64,000 nt of DNA from Neptunomonas japonica DSM 18939 (GTDB taxonomy: Bacteria > Pseudomonadota > Gammaproteobacteria > Pseudomonadales > Balneatricaceae). Positions 44,304-54,072 of the stretch are shown here, piece by piece (position 1 is the stretch's first letter; every line of letters begins with the position of its first letter). The stretch covers positions 1 to 64,000 of the forward strand of contig NZ_AUGR01000021.1 of assembly GCF_000422765.1 (NCBI RefSeq), written 5' to 3'. Position numbers and translations under genes: made by a program. The notes under the pieces are model-generated. The model made no database searches. It saw only the letters and a list, made by a program, of their open reading frames with translations, and was not told where the DNA came from.

Positions 44304-47300
44304 CTATTCTCCTGCGCCTTCTGTGGCTTGTTGGTACTGTGCCATCAATGTATTTAACTGTTTTTCAGCTTTTTCAGCTGCTGTTTCTCGAACCGGGCCG
44401 TAACCGCGAACCTCTTTTGGAAGGTTGGCAAGTCGTAGTGCGATATCGTAATTATGCAGTGTAGTTCCGCTTTGTAGCGTTGCTATCACTTGTTTGTAGC
44501 TGGCTAACAGCTGCCTGTCCAGCTTTCGGTCAGCAGAAAAGCGAAACGGATCGAGTATCGAGTGGCGTATGCCGCGCATTTTGGCGAGCATTCGTAAGGA
44601 TTTCAACACCCAAGGGCCAAATTTTCGTTTAACAGGTCGTCCATTGAGAACTTTGCCACCTAAAATGGGCGGAGCGAAGTTGAAATTGATTTTATAGTCG
44701 CCTTCAAAAGTATCAGCTACTTCTTTAAGGAAGTCGGTATCGGTATATAAACGAGCCACTTCGTATTCGTCTTTGGTTGCCATTAAGCGGTATAGCTGTG
44801 TGGCGACAATATTAGTAAGCTGCTCTTTGTTGGTGTCTTGTTGGTCGCAAAGTTGGTTGTCGAGTGTACGAATACTGTTTACGTATTGTAAGTACTCATC
44901 CGCAAGCGCTTTGTTTTGGTAGCCTATCAGTGTGTTTTTTAAACGTTCGATTTTCTGATCAAGCGTTTCATCTGCTAGGTTGGGTTTCGGGTTTGCTGCT
45001 TGAGTTACATAGTCAGGCATTGTGGCAGCTAAACGTCCCCAGTTGAAGGCGGTTTTGTTCTTCTCAACAGCCACGGCGTTGAGCTCAATTGCACGAATGA
45101 GTGCTGTTTGAGAGATAGGAATAAGGCCTTTTTGCCATGCGTAACCAAGCATCATTACATTTGAAAAAACCGTATCGCCTAATAAATGCAGTGCTAAGTT
45201 ATTGGCATCTAATGTGGAGAACTGAGCGTCACCTACGGCATCAGCGAGTAAATTTACACGTTTACTACTTTCAATATCGGCATCGCGATAAAGTACGTGA
45301 TCAGCCGTAGCCATTTCTGCAAGGTTAACAACCGCTTTGGTATGGCTGTGACGTAATACGTCCAGTGCTTTGGCTGAAGACGCTACCACCATGTCGCAGG
45401 CGATAAGCGCATCAGCACGGCCGTGATCGGTTCGCACTTGATGAATATTCTCAGGTGAAGGCGCTAGGCGTACATAACTGAGTACGGCCCCTCCTTTTTG
45501 AGCGAAACCCATAAAGTCGAGTACGCTTGAGCCTTTGCCTTCAAGGTGCGCTGCCATAGTGATTAGCGCACCTACCGTCACAACACCTGTACCACCTACG
45601 CCACTGACGAGTAAGTCATAGGTTCCACTCAGCGGTGGAATGAGTGGCGCGGATATTTTGCTGAGCTGCTCGGTGACAGCATCAACACTGAGGCCTGTGG
45701 GTTTACGCAGCAGGCCGCCTTCAATAGTAACAAAGCTTGGACAGAAGCCATTAACGCAGCTGAAATCTTTATTACATGAAGACTGGTCTATCTGGCGTTT
45801 AATCCCCATCTTGGTGCTACGGGGAACGATGGATAAGCAATTTGATTGCACAGAGCAGTCGCCACAGCTTTCACAGACATGGTGATTAATCATGATGCGT
45901 TTAGCGGGGTCAGGGAACTGGCCACGCTTACGACGACGTCGCTTTTCGGCCGCACAGGTTTGGTCATAAATAAGAACAGTCACGCCTTTTATTTCGCGCA
46001 ACTCACGCTGGACGGTATCCAGCTCATCGCGGTGAAAAAAGCGGGTCGATTTTGGAAACTCACCTTCATGGCCGTTATATTTCTCGGGTTCATCGCTGAG
46101 TACTACAACACGTTTAGCGCCTTCTGAATGAACTTGTTGTGCAATGGCTGGAACGGTGATTTGTCCATCGACCGGCTGTCCGCCCGTCATGGCAACAGCA
46201 TCATTGAATAGAATTTTGTAAGTGATATTGGAGCCGGCAGCAATTGACTGGCGAATAGCCATAGAGCCTGAGTGAAAGTAAGTACCCTCACCTAGGTTCT
46301 GAAAAATATGGCCATTACCGGTAAAGCGAGATTTGCTTGCCCAGTTAACACCTTCACCACCCATTTGGATGAGGGACTCTGTATCGCGGCCCATCCACGA
46401 AGCCATAAAATGACAACCAATACCGGCGAGTGCTTTGCTCCCTTCAGGTACTTTTGTTGAACGGTTGTGTGGGCATCCAGAGCAGAAGTAGGGCATACGC
46501 CGTACACCACCGGGGTCTTTTACGGTGACGCCTGATTCTTTAATCTGCTCAAGTTCATCGGCAAAGGTAAATCCAAATAAACGTTGTAAACGTGCTGCCA
46601 GAAAAGAGGCAAGCATAGAGGGACTAAGTTCACCAACGTAAGGAATCAATGGCTGGCCGTTTTCATCTTGTTTGCCGGTAACTAATACTTCCCCAGGGTG
46701 GTCAGGTTCAGACATTGCTTCTTTGATTTGGCTTTCAATAATGCCACGTTTTTCTTCGATAACAAGGATCTCTTGCTTGCCATGAACAAAGTTCAACATG
46801 CCATTTTTTTCGAGTGGCCATACTAGCCCGACTTTAAAAATTTCAATGCCCACATCAGACAATGCTTGTTCAGATAGGCTTAGTAACTCAAGCGCTTCCA
46901 TTAAATCTAGATGTGCTTTGCCGGTACTAACAATGCCAAATTTAGGGTTGGCAGAGGTAATGATTTTTTTATCAATGGGGTTGGCTCTAGCAAATGCTTG
47001 AACGGCTGCAAGCTTGTGTTCAATGCGTGTTTCTAGCTGTGGGCCAGGAAGGTCAGGCCAGCGATAATGTAAGCCTTGAGTGGGTGGCGTGAAATCGTCT
47101 GGGATTTTAAATGTAGGGAGGGCTTTTAACTCAACACTACAAGCGCTTTCTACGGTTTCTGAGATAGCTTTAAAGCCCACCCACATGCCTGAAAAGCGCG
47201 ATAGTGCGTATCCCCATAAACCAAACTCTTCATATTCGGCAATGCTAGCAGGGTTAATAGTTGGCATAAACCACGCCATAAAAGCAACGTCGGACTGGTG

Positions 47301-47849
47301 TGGCATAGAAGATGAGACACAACCGTGATCATCACCAGCAATGACTAAAACACCACCATGAGGGGAGCTTCCATAAGTATTACCGTGTTTTAGCGCATCG
47401 CCAGCTCTATCAACACCGGGACCTTTTCCGTACCAAATGGAAAATACACCATCGACATTTTTGTCTGGGTCTGTTTCAACTTGTTGGGTGCCTAGAACAA
47501 GCGTCGCGGCTAGATCCTCATTGATAGCAGGAATGAACTCAACCTTGTGTTGTTTCAATAATGGCTTAGCAGCCCATAGCGCCTGATCGTAACCACCTAA
47601 AGGTGAGCCTCTATAGCCACTGATAAAGCCACCGGTATTTAAACCATTTTTTTTATCCAACTGAGCTTGTACTAATGGAATGCGAACGAGTGCTTGAGTG
47701 CCGGTTAGAAACACTCGCCCCTGAGTACGTGTATAGCGGTCATTAAGAGCGTAGTTATCTAGCTGATCAGGTATTGCTGTAGCTGTGCTGGAATCTGTAC
47801 TTGATGCTATAGATACAGGTGCGACAGATGTGGGTGTTGGACTTGTCAT
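44304..47849 (-). CDS. Indolepyruvate ferredoxin oxidoreductase family protein, fused IorA-IorB
   Basis: A 1181-residue single-chain 2-oxoacid oxidoreductase. The N-terminal part holds pyrimidine- and TPP-binding domains (GPGVDRAGDALKHGN near 150; CSGCPHNRS and GIGCHFMASWMGRD near 460-495). A cysteine-rich ferredoxin-like segment, including HHVCESCGDCSVQSNC, lies near 655-715. The gamma-type domain begins with LLVSGVGGTGVVTVGAL (about 745). It oxidatively decarboxylates arylpyruvates to aryl-acyl-CoA with TPP. In archaea the activity needs two subunits, IorA and IorB; the fused form is common in proteobacteria. It is divergent from an Lrp regulator and coupled to an aminotransferase. Confidence 0.9.
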   Translation of the reverse strand: MTSPTPTSVAPVSIASSTDSSTATAIPDQLDNYALNDRYTRTQGRVFLTGTQALVRIPLVQAQLDKKNGLNTGGFISGYRGSPLGGYDQALWAAKPLLKQHKVEFIPAINEDLAATLVLGTQQVETDPDKNVDGVFSIWYGKGPGVDRAGDALKHGNTYGSSPHGGVLVIAGDDHGCVSSSMPHQSDVAFMAWFMPTINPASIAEYEEFGLWGYALSRFSGMWVGFKAISETVESACSVELKALPTFKIPDDFTPPTQGLHYRWPDLPGPQLETRIEHKLAAVQAFARANPIDKKIITSANPKFGIVSTGKAHLDLMEALELLSLSEQALSDVGIEIFKVGLVWPLEKNGMLNFVHGKQEILVIEEKRGIIESQIKEAMSEPDHPGEVLVTGKQDENGQPLIPYVGELSPSMLASFLAARLQRLFGFTFADELEQIKESGVTVKDPGGVRRMPYFCSGCPHNRSTKVPEGSKALAGIGCHFMASWMGRDTESLIQMGGEGVNWASKSRFTGNGHIFQNLGEGTYFHSGSMAIRQSIAAGSNITYKILFNDAVAMTGGQPVDGQITVPAIAQQVHSEGAKRVVVLSDEPEKYNGHEGEFPKSTRFFHRDELDTVQRELREIKGVTVLIYDQTCAAEKRRRRKRGQFPDPAKRIMINHHVCESCGDCSVQSNCLSIVPRSTKMGIKRQIDQSSCNKDFSCVNGFCPSFVTIEGGLLRKPTGLSVDAVTEQLSKISAPLIPPLSGTYDLLVSGVGGTGVVTVGALITMAAHLEGKGSSVLDFMGFAQKGGAVLSYVRLAPSPENIHQVRTDHGRADALIACDMVVASSAKALDVLRHSHTKAVVNLAEMATADHVLYRDADIESSKRVNLLADAVGDAQFSTLDANNLALHLLGDTVFSNVMMLGYAWQKGLIPISQTALIRAIELNAVAVEKNKTAFNWGRLAATMPDYVTQAANPKPNLADETLDQKIERLKNTLIGYQNKALADEYLQYVNSIRTLDNQLCDQQDTNKEQLTNIVATQLYRLMATKDEYEVARLYTDTDFLKEVADTFEGDYKINFNFAPPILGGKVLNGRPVKRKFGPWVLKSLRMLAKMRGIRHSILDPFRFSADRKLDRQLLASYKQVIATLQSGTTLHNYDIALRLANLPKEVRGYGPVRETAAEKAEKQLNTLMAQYQQATEGAGE

Positions 47850-48008
47850 AGTAATGGCTGCTTTTATTGTTGATTATTTAACCAGTTTAGGTGGTTTTTT
47901 TAGAAAGGTGCTTTCTTATTAATCTGTAAAATTGCAATAATATGAAATATTCTTTCTATTTTATTGTTAAAGTAGATTGATTATTTCTTATTTTGTGAGT
48001 TTTATTAT

Positions 48009-48461
48009 ATGGATTCTTTTGATAGGCATATTTTGAGGGTTCTTCAGCAGGACGGACGAATCAGTAATCAGCATCTAGCAGGCGAGGTCGGTTTGTCTGC
48101 TGCTGCCTGTTGGCGCCGGGTCAAGGCATTAGAAGAATCAAAAGCTATTCGTAAGTATGCGGCGCTGGTAGATGCTGACATAGTGCAACAAGGGTTATGT
48201 GTGTTGGTGATGGTGTCACTGTTACGCCACTCAGTTATTCATACAAAAGCGTTTGAAGAGGCGATGACGGTTTGTGAAGAAGTACTGCAGTGCTATGCGG
48301 TTGCTGGCAATGCGGATTTTGTATTGCGTGTTATGGTTTCGGATATCAAAGCATACGATCAATTTTTAAACGATAAAGTATTCCCATTAGAAGGCATATC
48401 GCAAGTGAATTCAAACTTTGCATTGCGTGAAATCAAGTGTGAAACTGCGCTAAAGGTGTGA
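48009..48461 (+). CDS. Lrp/AsnC-family transcriptional regulator
   Basis: A 150-residue feast/famine regulator with an N-terminal helix-turn-helix (about 3-55, LAGEVGLSAAACWRRVKALEE) and a RAM domain (about 65-145) containing VAGNADFVLRVMV. It is transcribed away from the indolepyruvate oxidoreductase-aminotransferase operon across 159 bases, so control of that operon by an aromatic amino acid is the natural inference. It is not closely similar to the Lrp-type protein at the left end of the window. Confidence 0.9.
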   Translation: MDSFDRHILRVLQQDGRISNQHLAGEVGLSAAACWRRVKALEESKAIRKYAALVDADIVQQGLCVLVMVSLLRHSVIHTKAFEEAMTVCEEVLQCYAVAGNADFVLRVMVSDIKAYDQFLNDKVFPLEGISQVNSNFALREIKCETALKV

Positions 48462-48582
48462 GCTAGGGGTATTAGTGATTGATATGACTTTTCTATTGTT
48501 GTTAGGTCGCTGAATCAATTATTTGTGACTATATTTAATCTAGATAGTTTTTTAGCGATCGGTATATTTCAGGGATCATTGA

Positions 48583-49317
48583 TTGAATAAGCAGATGACT
48601 AGCGCAGTGTTAATGACATGCTTAATGCTTCCCGTTCATGCAGTGGCGGTGGAGGGCATTCGTAAAATTGTGCGTGCTGATGGTGTTATTGAATATACTA
48701 ATATCTCTAGCGGGCAGTCGAGAAGTACGGGGAGCATAAGTAAAAGTCGCTCTCGTAAAAAGAATACTTATGAATCTATATACAAGTACCGTGAGTCGAA
48801 CGGAGTTCTGACATTTTCGGATAAAAAGCCTAAAAAGGGAACGCAGTTTGCGACGCTCAAGTTTGCATGCTTTGCCTGTAATCCAAGTTCTAGTGTTAAT
48901 TGGCACAACACGCCATTGAACCTTACTTCGTATACTGTTGATGTTAGTCAAAGTGCAAAAAAATATGCGGTTGATCCTGCACTAGTACGTGCGGTTATGC
49001 ATGCAGAGTCCTTTTTTAATTCTCTGGCGGTCTCAAGCCAGGGAGCGCAGGGGCTAATGCAATTGATGCCTGCTACCGCTAAGGAATTAGGTGTAAGTAA
49101 CGCTTTGGATGCAGCGCAGAATATCCAAGGAGGAGTTAAGTACTTAGGGGTATTGCTTGCTATGTACCAAGGAGATGTTTCTCGTGCTACGGCAGCTTAC
49201 AATGCAGGACCTGGAGCGGTTAGAAAATACAGTGGCATTCCACCTTACGCCGAAACACAAGCGTATGTTAAGCGCGTCGGTATTTTGCATAAGCGTTACC
49301 AGCGCGCCATTCCGTGA
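48583..49317 (+). CDS. Lytic transglycosylase (SLT domain) with DUF4124-like N terminus
   Basis: A 244-residue periplasmic murein-cleaving enzyme. A signal peptide (about 1-24) is followed by two short DUF4124-like motifs, IRKIVRADGVIEYTNIS and YKYRESNGVLTFSDKKP, then a soluble lytic transglycosylase domain (about 118-240). The catalytic Glu142 lies in MHAESFFN, and the GLMQLMPATAKELGV and TAAYNAGPGAV motifs are intact. I chose the TTG at 48583 as start because AGGG lies at the right distance; the ATG at 48595 is too far from it. It acts alone here. Confidence 0.9.
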   Translation: MNKQMTSAVLMTCLMLPVHAVAVEGIRKIVRADGVIEYTNISSGQSRSTGSISKSRSRKKNTYESIYKYRESNGVLTFSDKKPKKGTQFATLKFACFACNPSSSVNWHNTPLNLTSYTVDVSQSAKKYAVDPALVRAVMHAESFFNSLAVSSQGAQGLMQLMPATAKELGVSNALDAAQNIQGGVKYLGVLLAMYQGDVSRATAAYNAGPGAVRKYSGIPPYAETQAYVKRVGILHKRYQRAIP

Positions 49318-49357
49318 GTTATTAATACCTGAGATGAGCAAACAGTAGAGTTGGTAG

Positions 49358-51580
49358 CTATTTGTTCATCAAAACCAGCAGTTCTTTAAATTCAGTTTTT
49401 GATACAGGTTTTGAGTATAAATACCCTTGGGCTTCGCAGCAGCCAAGTTTTATCAGCTCTTCTTGCTGCTCGTAGGTTTCAACACCTTCTGCAATAACTT
49501 TAAGATTAAGCAACTCTCCGATACTAATCATGAGTGCAGTTATGGCACTATCTTGGCTACTTTGAGTTATTTTACTAATAAATGATTGATCAATTTTAAG
49601 GCGATCGATTGGTAGCTGTTGAAGGTAACTAAGAGATGAATAGCCAGTACCGAAATCGTCTAATGCTACTTGAATACCACGCTTTCTGATGTCGTTAAGC
49701 ACAGCGTGTAATGCGTTGCTATCTTCCATCATCATCGATTCGGTAATTTCGAGTTCTAATGAGTTTGGATTGATACCAGTCTTTGCTAAAATTTGATCAG
49801 TACGGTTTAAGAATTGCGGGTCTTTTAGCTGCCTTATAGAAACATTCACGGCAATAGCACTTTCATAGTTTAATTCTGTTTTCCACTGTACTTGTTGTCG
49901 GCAGGCTTCTTCAAGAATCCAGTAGCCCATCTTTACGATATAACCTGAAGACTCTGCTGTTGAAATAAAGTCATTAGGAGGAATGGTAATTCCTTGGTGC
50001 GTCCAGCGAACGAGCGCTTCTGCACCAAGTATTTTCTTTGTTTTAAGGCAAATTTGTGCCTGATACATTAGATGCAGTTCATTACGTTCTACGCAATGTC
50101 TAAGTTCGGCAGCCATATGTAAGCGTTGTTGGAGCTCCTGTTCAAATTCATGCCCAAACTCTGAGTATCCCGCACGGTGTTTCTTTTTAGCATATTTAAG
50201 TGCAATACTGGCATTTTGTAATAGAGTGGCTGCATTTTTTCCATGTTGTGGGAAGGTTGCTATGCCAATGGTAAGACTTAAAGGGATTTCGTAACCTTGG
50301 ATAGAGAAGCTATGCTCAAGAGAGGCTTCTAACTCTTCTAGTTTCTCAGCTATGAGTTTTTTATCAGTGGAGGGTATATCTATACAAAAGGTATCAGCTG
50401 ATATTCTACCTAATAAACACGTCGGCCCAAATAACGTTTTTAAGTGTTGAGCCATTGCAGTGAGTGTTAGGTCGCCAATTTGGTAACCTAATCCATCGTT
50501 GACAGTCTGAAACGTATCTATATCAGCGAGCAGCAAAGTGAAACTAGACTGCGTCTGAATCTGTTTTTCTAGCTGGAAAATTAGACCCGTCCTGTTAGGT
50601 AATTTTGTTAGTGTGTCTATATAAGCTAACTCTTCCATTTTTTCAAAAAGACGGGCGTTATCAAAGCCAACGGAAATACTCACAGAAAATAATTCGAGTA
50701 GATGTAAGTCTATTTCAGTCAGTAAGCGTGTGGTTTCAACACGTACTATGAGTGTATCTGAGTGGGGAGACTGCATATACAGCATGACATGATGGTCACT
50801 AAACAGGTGTTGTTTAGTGTTGAGTACATGCATTATTTCTTTATTTAATTCAGTATGCTCATATGCATTGATCGTTTCCCCGTGTAATAACGAGTAGCTC
50901 CCGAAAGCAGCAAGGACTTTAATGGTGTGCGTGTCGGTATCTTCATGACAACATAAAAAGCCATTGTTTTCTATCTGCAATAAACTGCACAGCTGTAGCA
51001 ATACTCCTTTTGCAAATGAACCAACAGCTCTTTCACGAAAAAGGTTAGGTGCTCCATCAATGATCATTGCAAGACCTGTTTTATTGGCTTTAATGGTCTT
51101 TATTTGTTGAAAGGAGCGAATAGAGGAGGTAAGCGCTGTAATTAGGTGATTGCGGGTTAATTCATCTTTAGATTTGTAATCATTAATGTCATATTTTTCA
51201 ATAACGGCAATTTCAGGTGCGTAACCTGGTTGCCCAGTTCTAAGAATAATACGTGTTGTATCTTCTTTAAGAGTATTTCGAATAAACCCGACCAGTAGTA
51301 GCCCTGCATCTGGGGTTTCCATGACAACATCGAGCAAAATACAGGCGAATTTCTCGTTCTGTTCTAAGCATGCTCTAGCTTCTTCAGCTGTATATGCGCT
51401 GGTGATATCAAGCGGTTTGCCTAGAATTAGTAGATCTTTCAGCGCAAAGCGCGTTGCGTCATGAACTTCGGGTTCGTCATCCACAATGAGAATACGCCAA
51501 TGATCGTGTCTTGAAGTAGAATCAGCTGAAACTGCTTCATTAGCAAATGCTATCAGATCGTTATTTTCCGGAGTCCGCAT
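49358..51580 (-). CDS. Response regulator with degenerate GGDEF and intact EAL domain
   Basis: A 740-residue output protein. The receiver domain (about 28-160) has Asp34-Asp35, phosphoacceptor Asp84 (ILLDVVMETP) and the Lys of YKSKDE. A GAF-like or DUF3369-type region (about 165-310) follows, then a GGDEF-like domain (about 318-475) in which the catalytic signature reads SADTF, so cyclase activity is unlikely. The EAL domain (about 485-735) keeps AEALVRW, VNVS, LEITES, DDFGTG, LKID, EGVET and EAQGY and should hydrolyse c-di-GMP. The gene starts two bases after the histidine kinase gene ends. Confidence 0.92.
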   Translation of the reverse strand: MRTPENNDLIAFANEAVSADSTSRHDHWRILIVDDEPEVHDATRFALKDLLILGKPLDITSAYTAEEARACLEQNEKFACILLDVVMETPDAGLLLVGFIRNTLKEDTTRIILRTGQPGYAPEIAVIEKYDINDYKSKDELTRNHLITALTSSIRSFQQIKTIKANKTGLAMIIDGAPNLFRERAVGSFAKGVLLQLCSLLQIENNGFLCCHEDTDTHTIKVLAAFGSYSLLHGETINAYEHTELNKEIMHVLNTKQHLFSDHHVMLYMQSPHSDTLIVRVETTRLLTEIDLHLLELFSVSISVGFDNARLFEKMEELAYIDTLTKLPNRTGLIFQLEKQIQTQSSFTLLLADIDTFQTVNDGLGYQIGDLTLTAMAQHLKTLFGPTCLLGRISADTFCIDIPSTDKKLIAEKLEELEASLEHSFSIQGYEIPLSLTIGIATFPQHGKNAATLLQNASIALKYAKKKHRAGYSEFGHEFEQELQQRLHMAAELRHCVERNELHLMYQAQICLKTKKILGAEALVRWTHQGITIPPNDFISTAESSGYIVKMGYWILEEACRQQVQWKTELNYESAIAVNVSIRQLKDPQFLNRTDQILAKTGINPNSLELEITESMMMEDSNALHAVLNDIRKRGIQVALDDFGTGYSSLSYLQQLPIDRLKIDQSFISKITQSSQDSAITALMISIGELLNLKVIAEGVETYEQQEELIKLGCCEAQGYLYSKPVSKTEFKELLVLMNK

Positions 51581-51582
51581 AC

Positions 51583-53106
51583 CTATACATAGCCTTGAGT
51601 TCTGTGTGCACCAGGTGCGCTAATGGGAAGCTTGAAATTCAGTGTTACACCCATATTTATTTTACTATTAATATCAACAGTTCCACCGAGAATGGTTGTT
51701 GTTAAATTATAGACTAGATTTAGCCCTAAGCCGGAACCTCCATATCCTAACTTCGTTGTAAAAAACGGGTCGAAGGCTTTCTCGCACTCTGCTGGAGACA
51801 TTCCATTGCCATTATCGGAAATGATAAGTGATAAGTACTTCTCATTAATAAGGTTTGCTTCTATACGGATTAAGCCGCTACTTTTTCCTTCGAAGCCATG
51901 CAATAACGTATTGTTAAAACAGTTGGTAATGATCTGCCCTAGTGGTCCTGGGTAGCTATCTAGACTGATATCAGGTGGTACAGATACTTCTATGTCAAAG
52001 GGAGTGTGCTTAATTAGAGGGTTTAGTGTGTAGATTATCTCGTCGATGACCTGCTTCAGATCAAATTTACGACGTTTTTCGCTAGTCTGATCAACCGCCA
52101 CGTTTTTAAAGTTTCGTATTTGTTTGGCCGCTGTTTCTAAGTTTCGTTCCAAGATGGTGGATGCTTCAGTAATGGACTCGATAAAGCTATCCAGTGCGCT
52201 CTTTGTTAGGGCGCCTGATTCAATATCTTTGCTGATGTTACGAGTGATGTCTGAAACAGTGGTGGCTACTGTGAGGCTATTGCCTAGTGGGGTATTAATT
52301 TCATGCGCTATACCAGCGACTAAGCTACCAAGCGAAGCCATTTTTTCAGAATGAATCAGGTTGGTTTGTGCCTCCTTAAGGCTGGATAAAGCATTTTCTG
52401 TTTTCAAATGTGCTTCTTTTAAATCGGCTTCTATCTCGGTTTGCCTGGCTAAGTTACGGTTATAATTACTAATTAACTGACCAAGTTCGTCGGTCGAGTC
52501 CCAGTTAACTGGGACTCGTTGACCTGTTTGTCGATAATACTTCAACGATTTAGAAACACGTGATAAAGGAGTAATGATTGTGCTGCGAAAGGCAACAGAG
52601 GTAATAATGATTAGTGTGATGAAGAGTGTTAGGGATAGCGCTGTTAATGTTATTAGCTGTTTGGTTATGCTGCTCCATTGCGTAGCATTTTTTGTATAAA
52701 GATACACTATCCCTAGACTTCTACTCGTATTACGCAAATCAAGATAAATAATGGGGCTGTTAAATTCTAATACTTCTTCTGAAGATAGGTCGTTGCATTC
52801 TCCTTCCATAATTAATGGTGTTATATCTGAGTCTTGCTCAAGTTTGATACAAATAATATCAGAAGCATCTAATGTCGTTTTTAGAATATTTACAGATAAT
52901 TTAGTGGAAAGTTGCCATACGGGCTCAGTTAGTAATCGAGCTAGGTTATCAGTTTTTTCTTGGACTAGCTGATTGTGGGATTTTTTTGCATTGTTGAGTT
53001 CAAAATAAGACAGTGTAACCAAAAAAAATAATGATACTAAAAAGAAAGCAGGTAGTATTTTTAATAAAAATCGAGAGTTTACCGTGTCATTTGGCTTTAA
53101 TCTCAT
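51583..53106 (-). CDS. Sensor histidine kinase
   Basis: A 507-residue membrane kinase. Two membrane helices (about 11-34 and 146-170) flank a periplasmic domain of about 110 residues. A HAMP-like stretch and a coiled coil lead to a phosphorylation site around His268 in [13 protein letters not shown]. The ATPase domain (about 380-500) has [20 protein letters not shown] and the [13 protein letters not shown] lid. It lies between the periplasmic binding protein and the REC-GGDEF-EAL regulator and is probably the input for the latter. The kinase class resembles those that act on c-di-GMP output proteins. Confidence 0.92.
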   Translation of the reverse strand: MRLKPNDTVNSRFLLKILPAFFLVSLFFLVTLSYFELNNAKKSHNQLVQEKTDNLARLLTEPVWQLSTKLSVNILKTTLDASDIICIKLEQDSDITPLIMEGECNDLSSEEVLEFNSPIIYLDLRNTSRSLGIVYLYTKNATQWSSITKQLITLTALSLTLFITLIIITSVAFRSTIITPLSRVSKSLKYYRQTGQRVPVNWDSTDELGQLISNYNRNLARQTEIEADLKEAHLKTENALSSLKEAQTNLIHSEKMASLGSLVAGIAHEINTPLGNSLTVATTVSDITRNISKDIESGALTKSALDSFIESITEASTILERNLETAAKQIRNFKNVAVDQTSEKRRKFDLKQVIDEIIYTLNPLIKHTPFDIEVSVPPDISLDSYPGPLGQIITNCFNNTLLHGFEGKSSGLIRIEANLINEKYLSLIISDNGNGMSPAECEKAFDPFFTTKLGYGGSGLGLNLVYNLTTTILGGTVDINSKINMGVTLNFKLPISAPGAHRTQGYV

Positions 53107-53127
53107 ACATATTCCAATAAGTGGGAA

Positions 53128-53955
53128 TTATGGCGTTTGTTGCTTATTGGCCCAGAGTGCATGAGCACGCTTTAATAAAACCTCAGCTCTATTTTCTTGT
53201 ATAAATTTATTTAAAGTCTTTGATATTTTAGCTCTCAGGCTAGGTGAGTTGCATGGAGATTTTTTGGACATTGTTAGATAAAGCTTTTGGCGGGTGATCT
53301 CTATGGGCATGGTTTGTAGGTTGTTAACACTCAGTTTCTGTGCGTAAGCTTTTCCTGGGTTTTCTTCATAAATAAGGTAATCGACTCGGTTGGCACTAAG
53401 CATACGAAGTCCTTGGTCAAGGCTTGCTACTTCTTCAATATTGAGCTGTTGCTTAGCGTATTCATCAAATTCTTGACCAAAACTGTTATTGATAACAGTG
53501 ACCCCATGGTAGCTTTTTAGATCTTTCCATTGTGTGTATGGGAATGGGTTTTTGGTGTTCATCCAGACAGCAGTTTTAGTGAGCATCATATCTGGGTAGA
53601 TGTAATCCATGTAATGGGTTCGCGGCAGTGTAAAAAAAGCTCCAGCTATCATATCAATTCGACCTGCTGCAACATCTTCTTGTACGCGTCCCCAAGGGCC
53701 GCTGTAAACTAGTTCAATCTCTGTATTTATCTCTTGTGATAACTCTTTCAAAAGCATAGCAATAGCGCCATGTAAATAAACTGACTTATCCGAGTGCCAT
53801 AGGTAAGGTGGGTATTCAGCATTACCACTGGCTCGGATTAGCTTACAAGAGGCAGTTTCATTAGAAGAAGTGTTTAAAACGGAATCGGCTTCGCTAGCAA
53901 ACGCCGATAGTGTTAAAACACTAGAAAGCATTATGATTAGTGGAAGTAGTTTCAA
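53128..53955 (-). CDS. Periplasmic solute-binding protein of the amino-acid type (SBP_bac_3)
   Basis: A 275-residue secreted protein with a signal peptide (about 1-20, ending LTLSAFA) and a bilobal binding fold (ASGNAEYPPYLW near the N terminus, then AGRIDMIAGAFFTLPR). No ABC permease or ATPase is adjacent. Instead it is the first gene of a unit with a histidine kinase (21 bases downstream) and a c-di-GMP regulator. It may therefore present a ligand to the sensor kinase rather than serve transport. Ligand unknown; amino acids or small polar compounds are typical for the family. Confidence 0.85.
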   Translation of the reverse strand: MKLLPLIIMLSSVLTLSAFASEADSVLNTSSNETASCKLIRASGNAEYPPYLWHSDKSVYLHGAIAMLLKELSQEINTEIELVYSGPWGRVQEDVAAGRIDMIAGAFFTLPRTHYMDYIYPDMMLTKTAVWMNTKNPFPYTQWKDLKSYHGVTVINNSFGQEFDEYAKQQLNIEEVASLDQGLRMLSANRVDYLIYEENPGKAYAQKLSVNNLQTMPIEITRQKLYLTMSKKSPCNSPSLRAKISKTLNKFIQENRAEVLLKRAHALWANKQQTP

Positions 53956-54072
53956 AATAATTGTCCCCGTGCCTAATCCAAACCTATTGATTTAAGTCTA
54001 GTTTAAATGTGCAAAGGAGCAAGTTTAAGCTTCACGAGTTATTTTGTATCAGTCTGTCAAAGACTTTAGATC

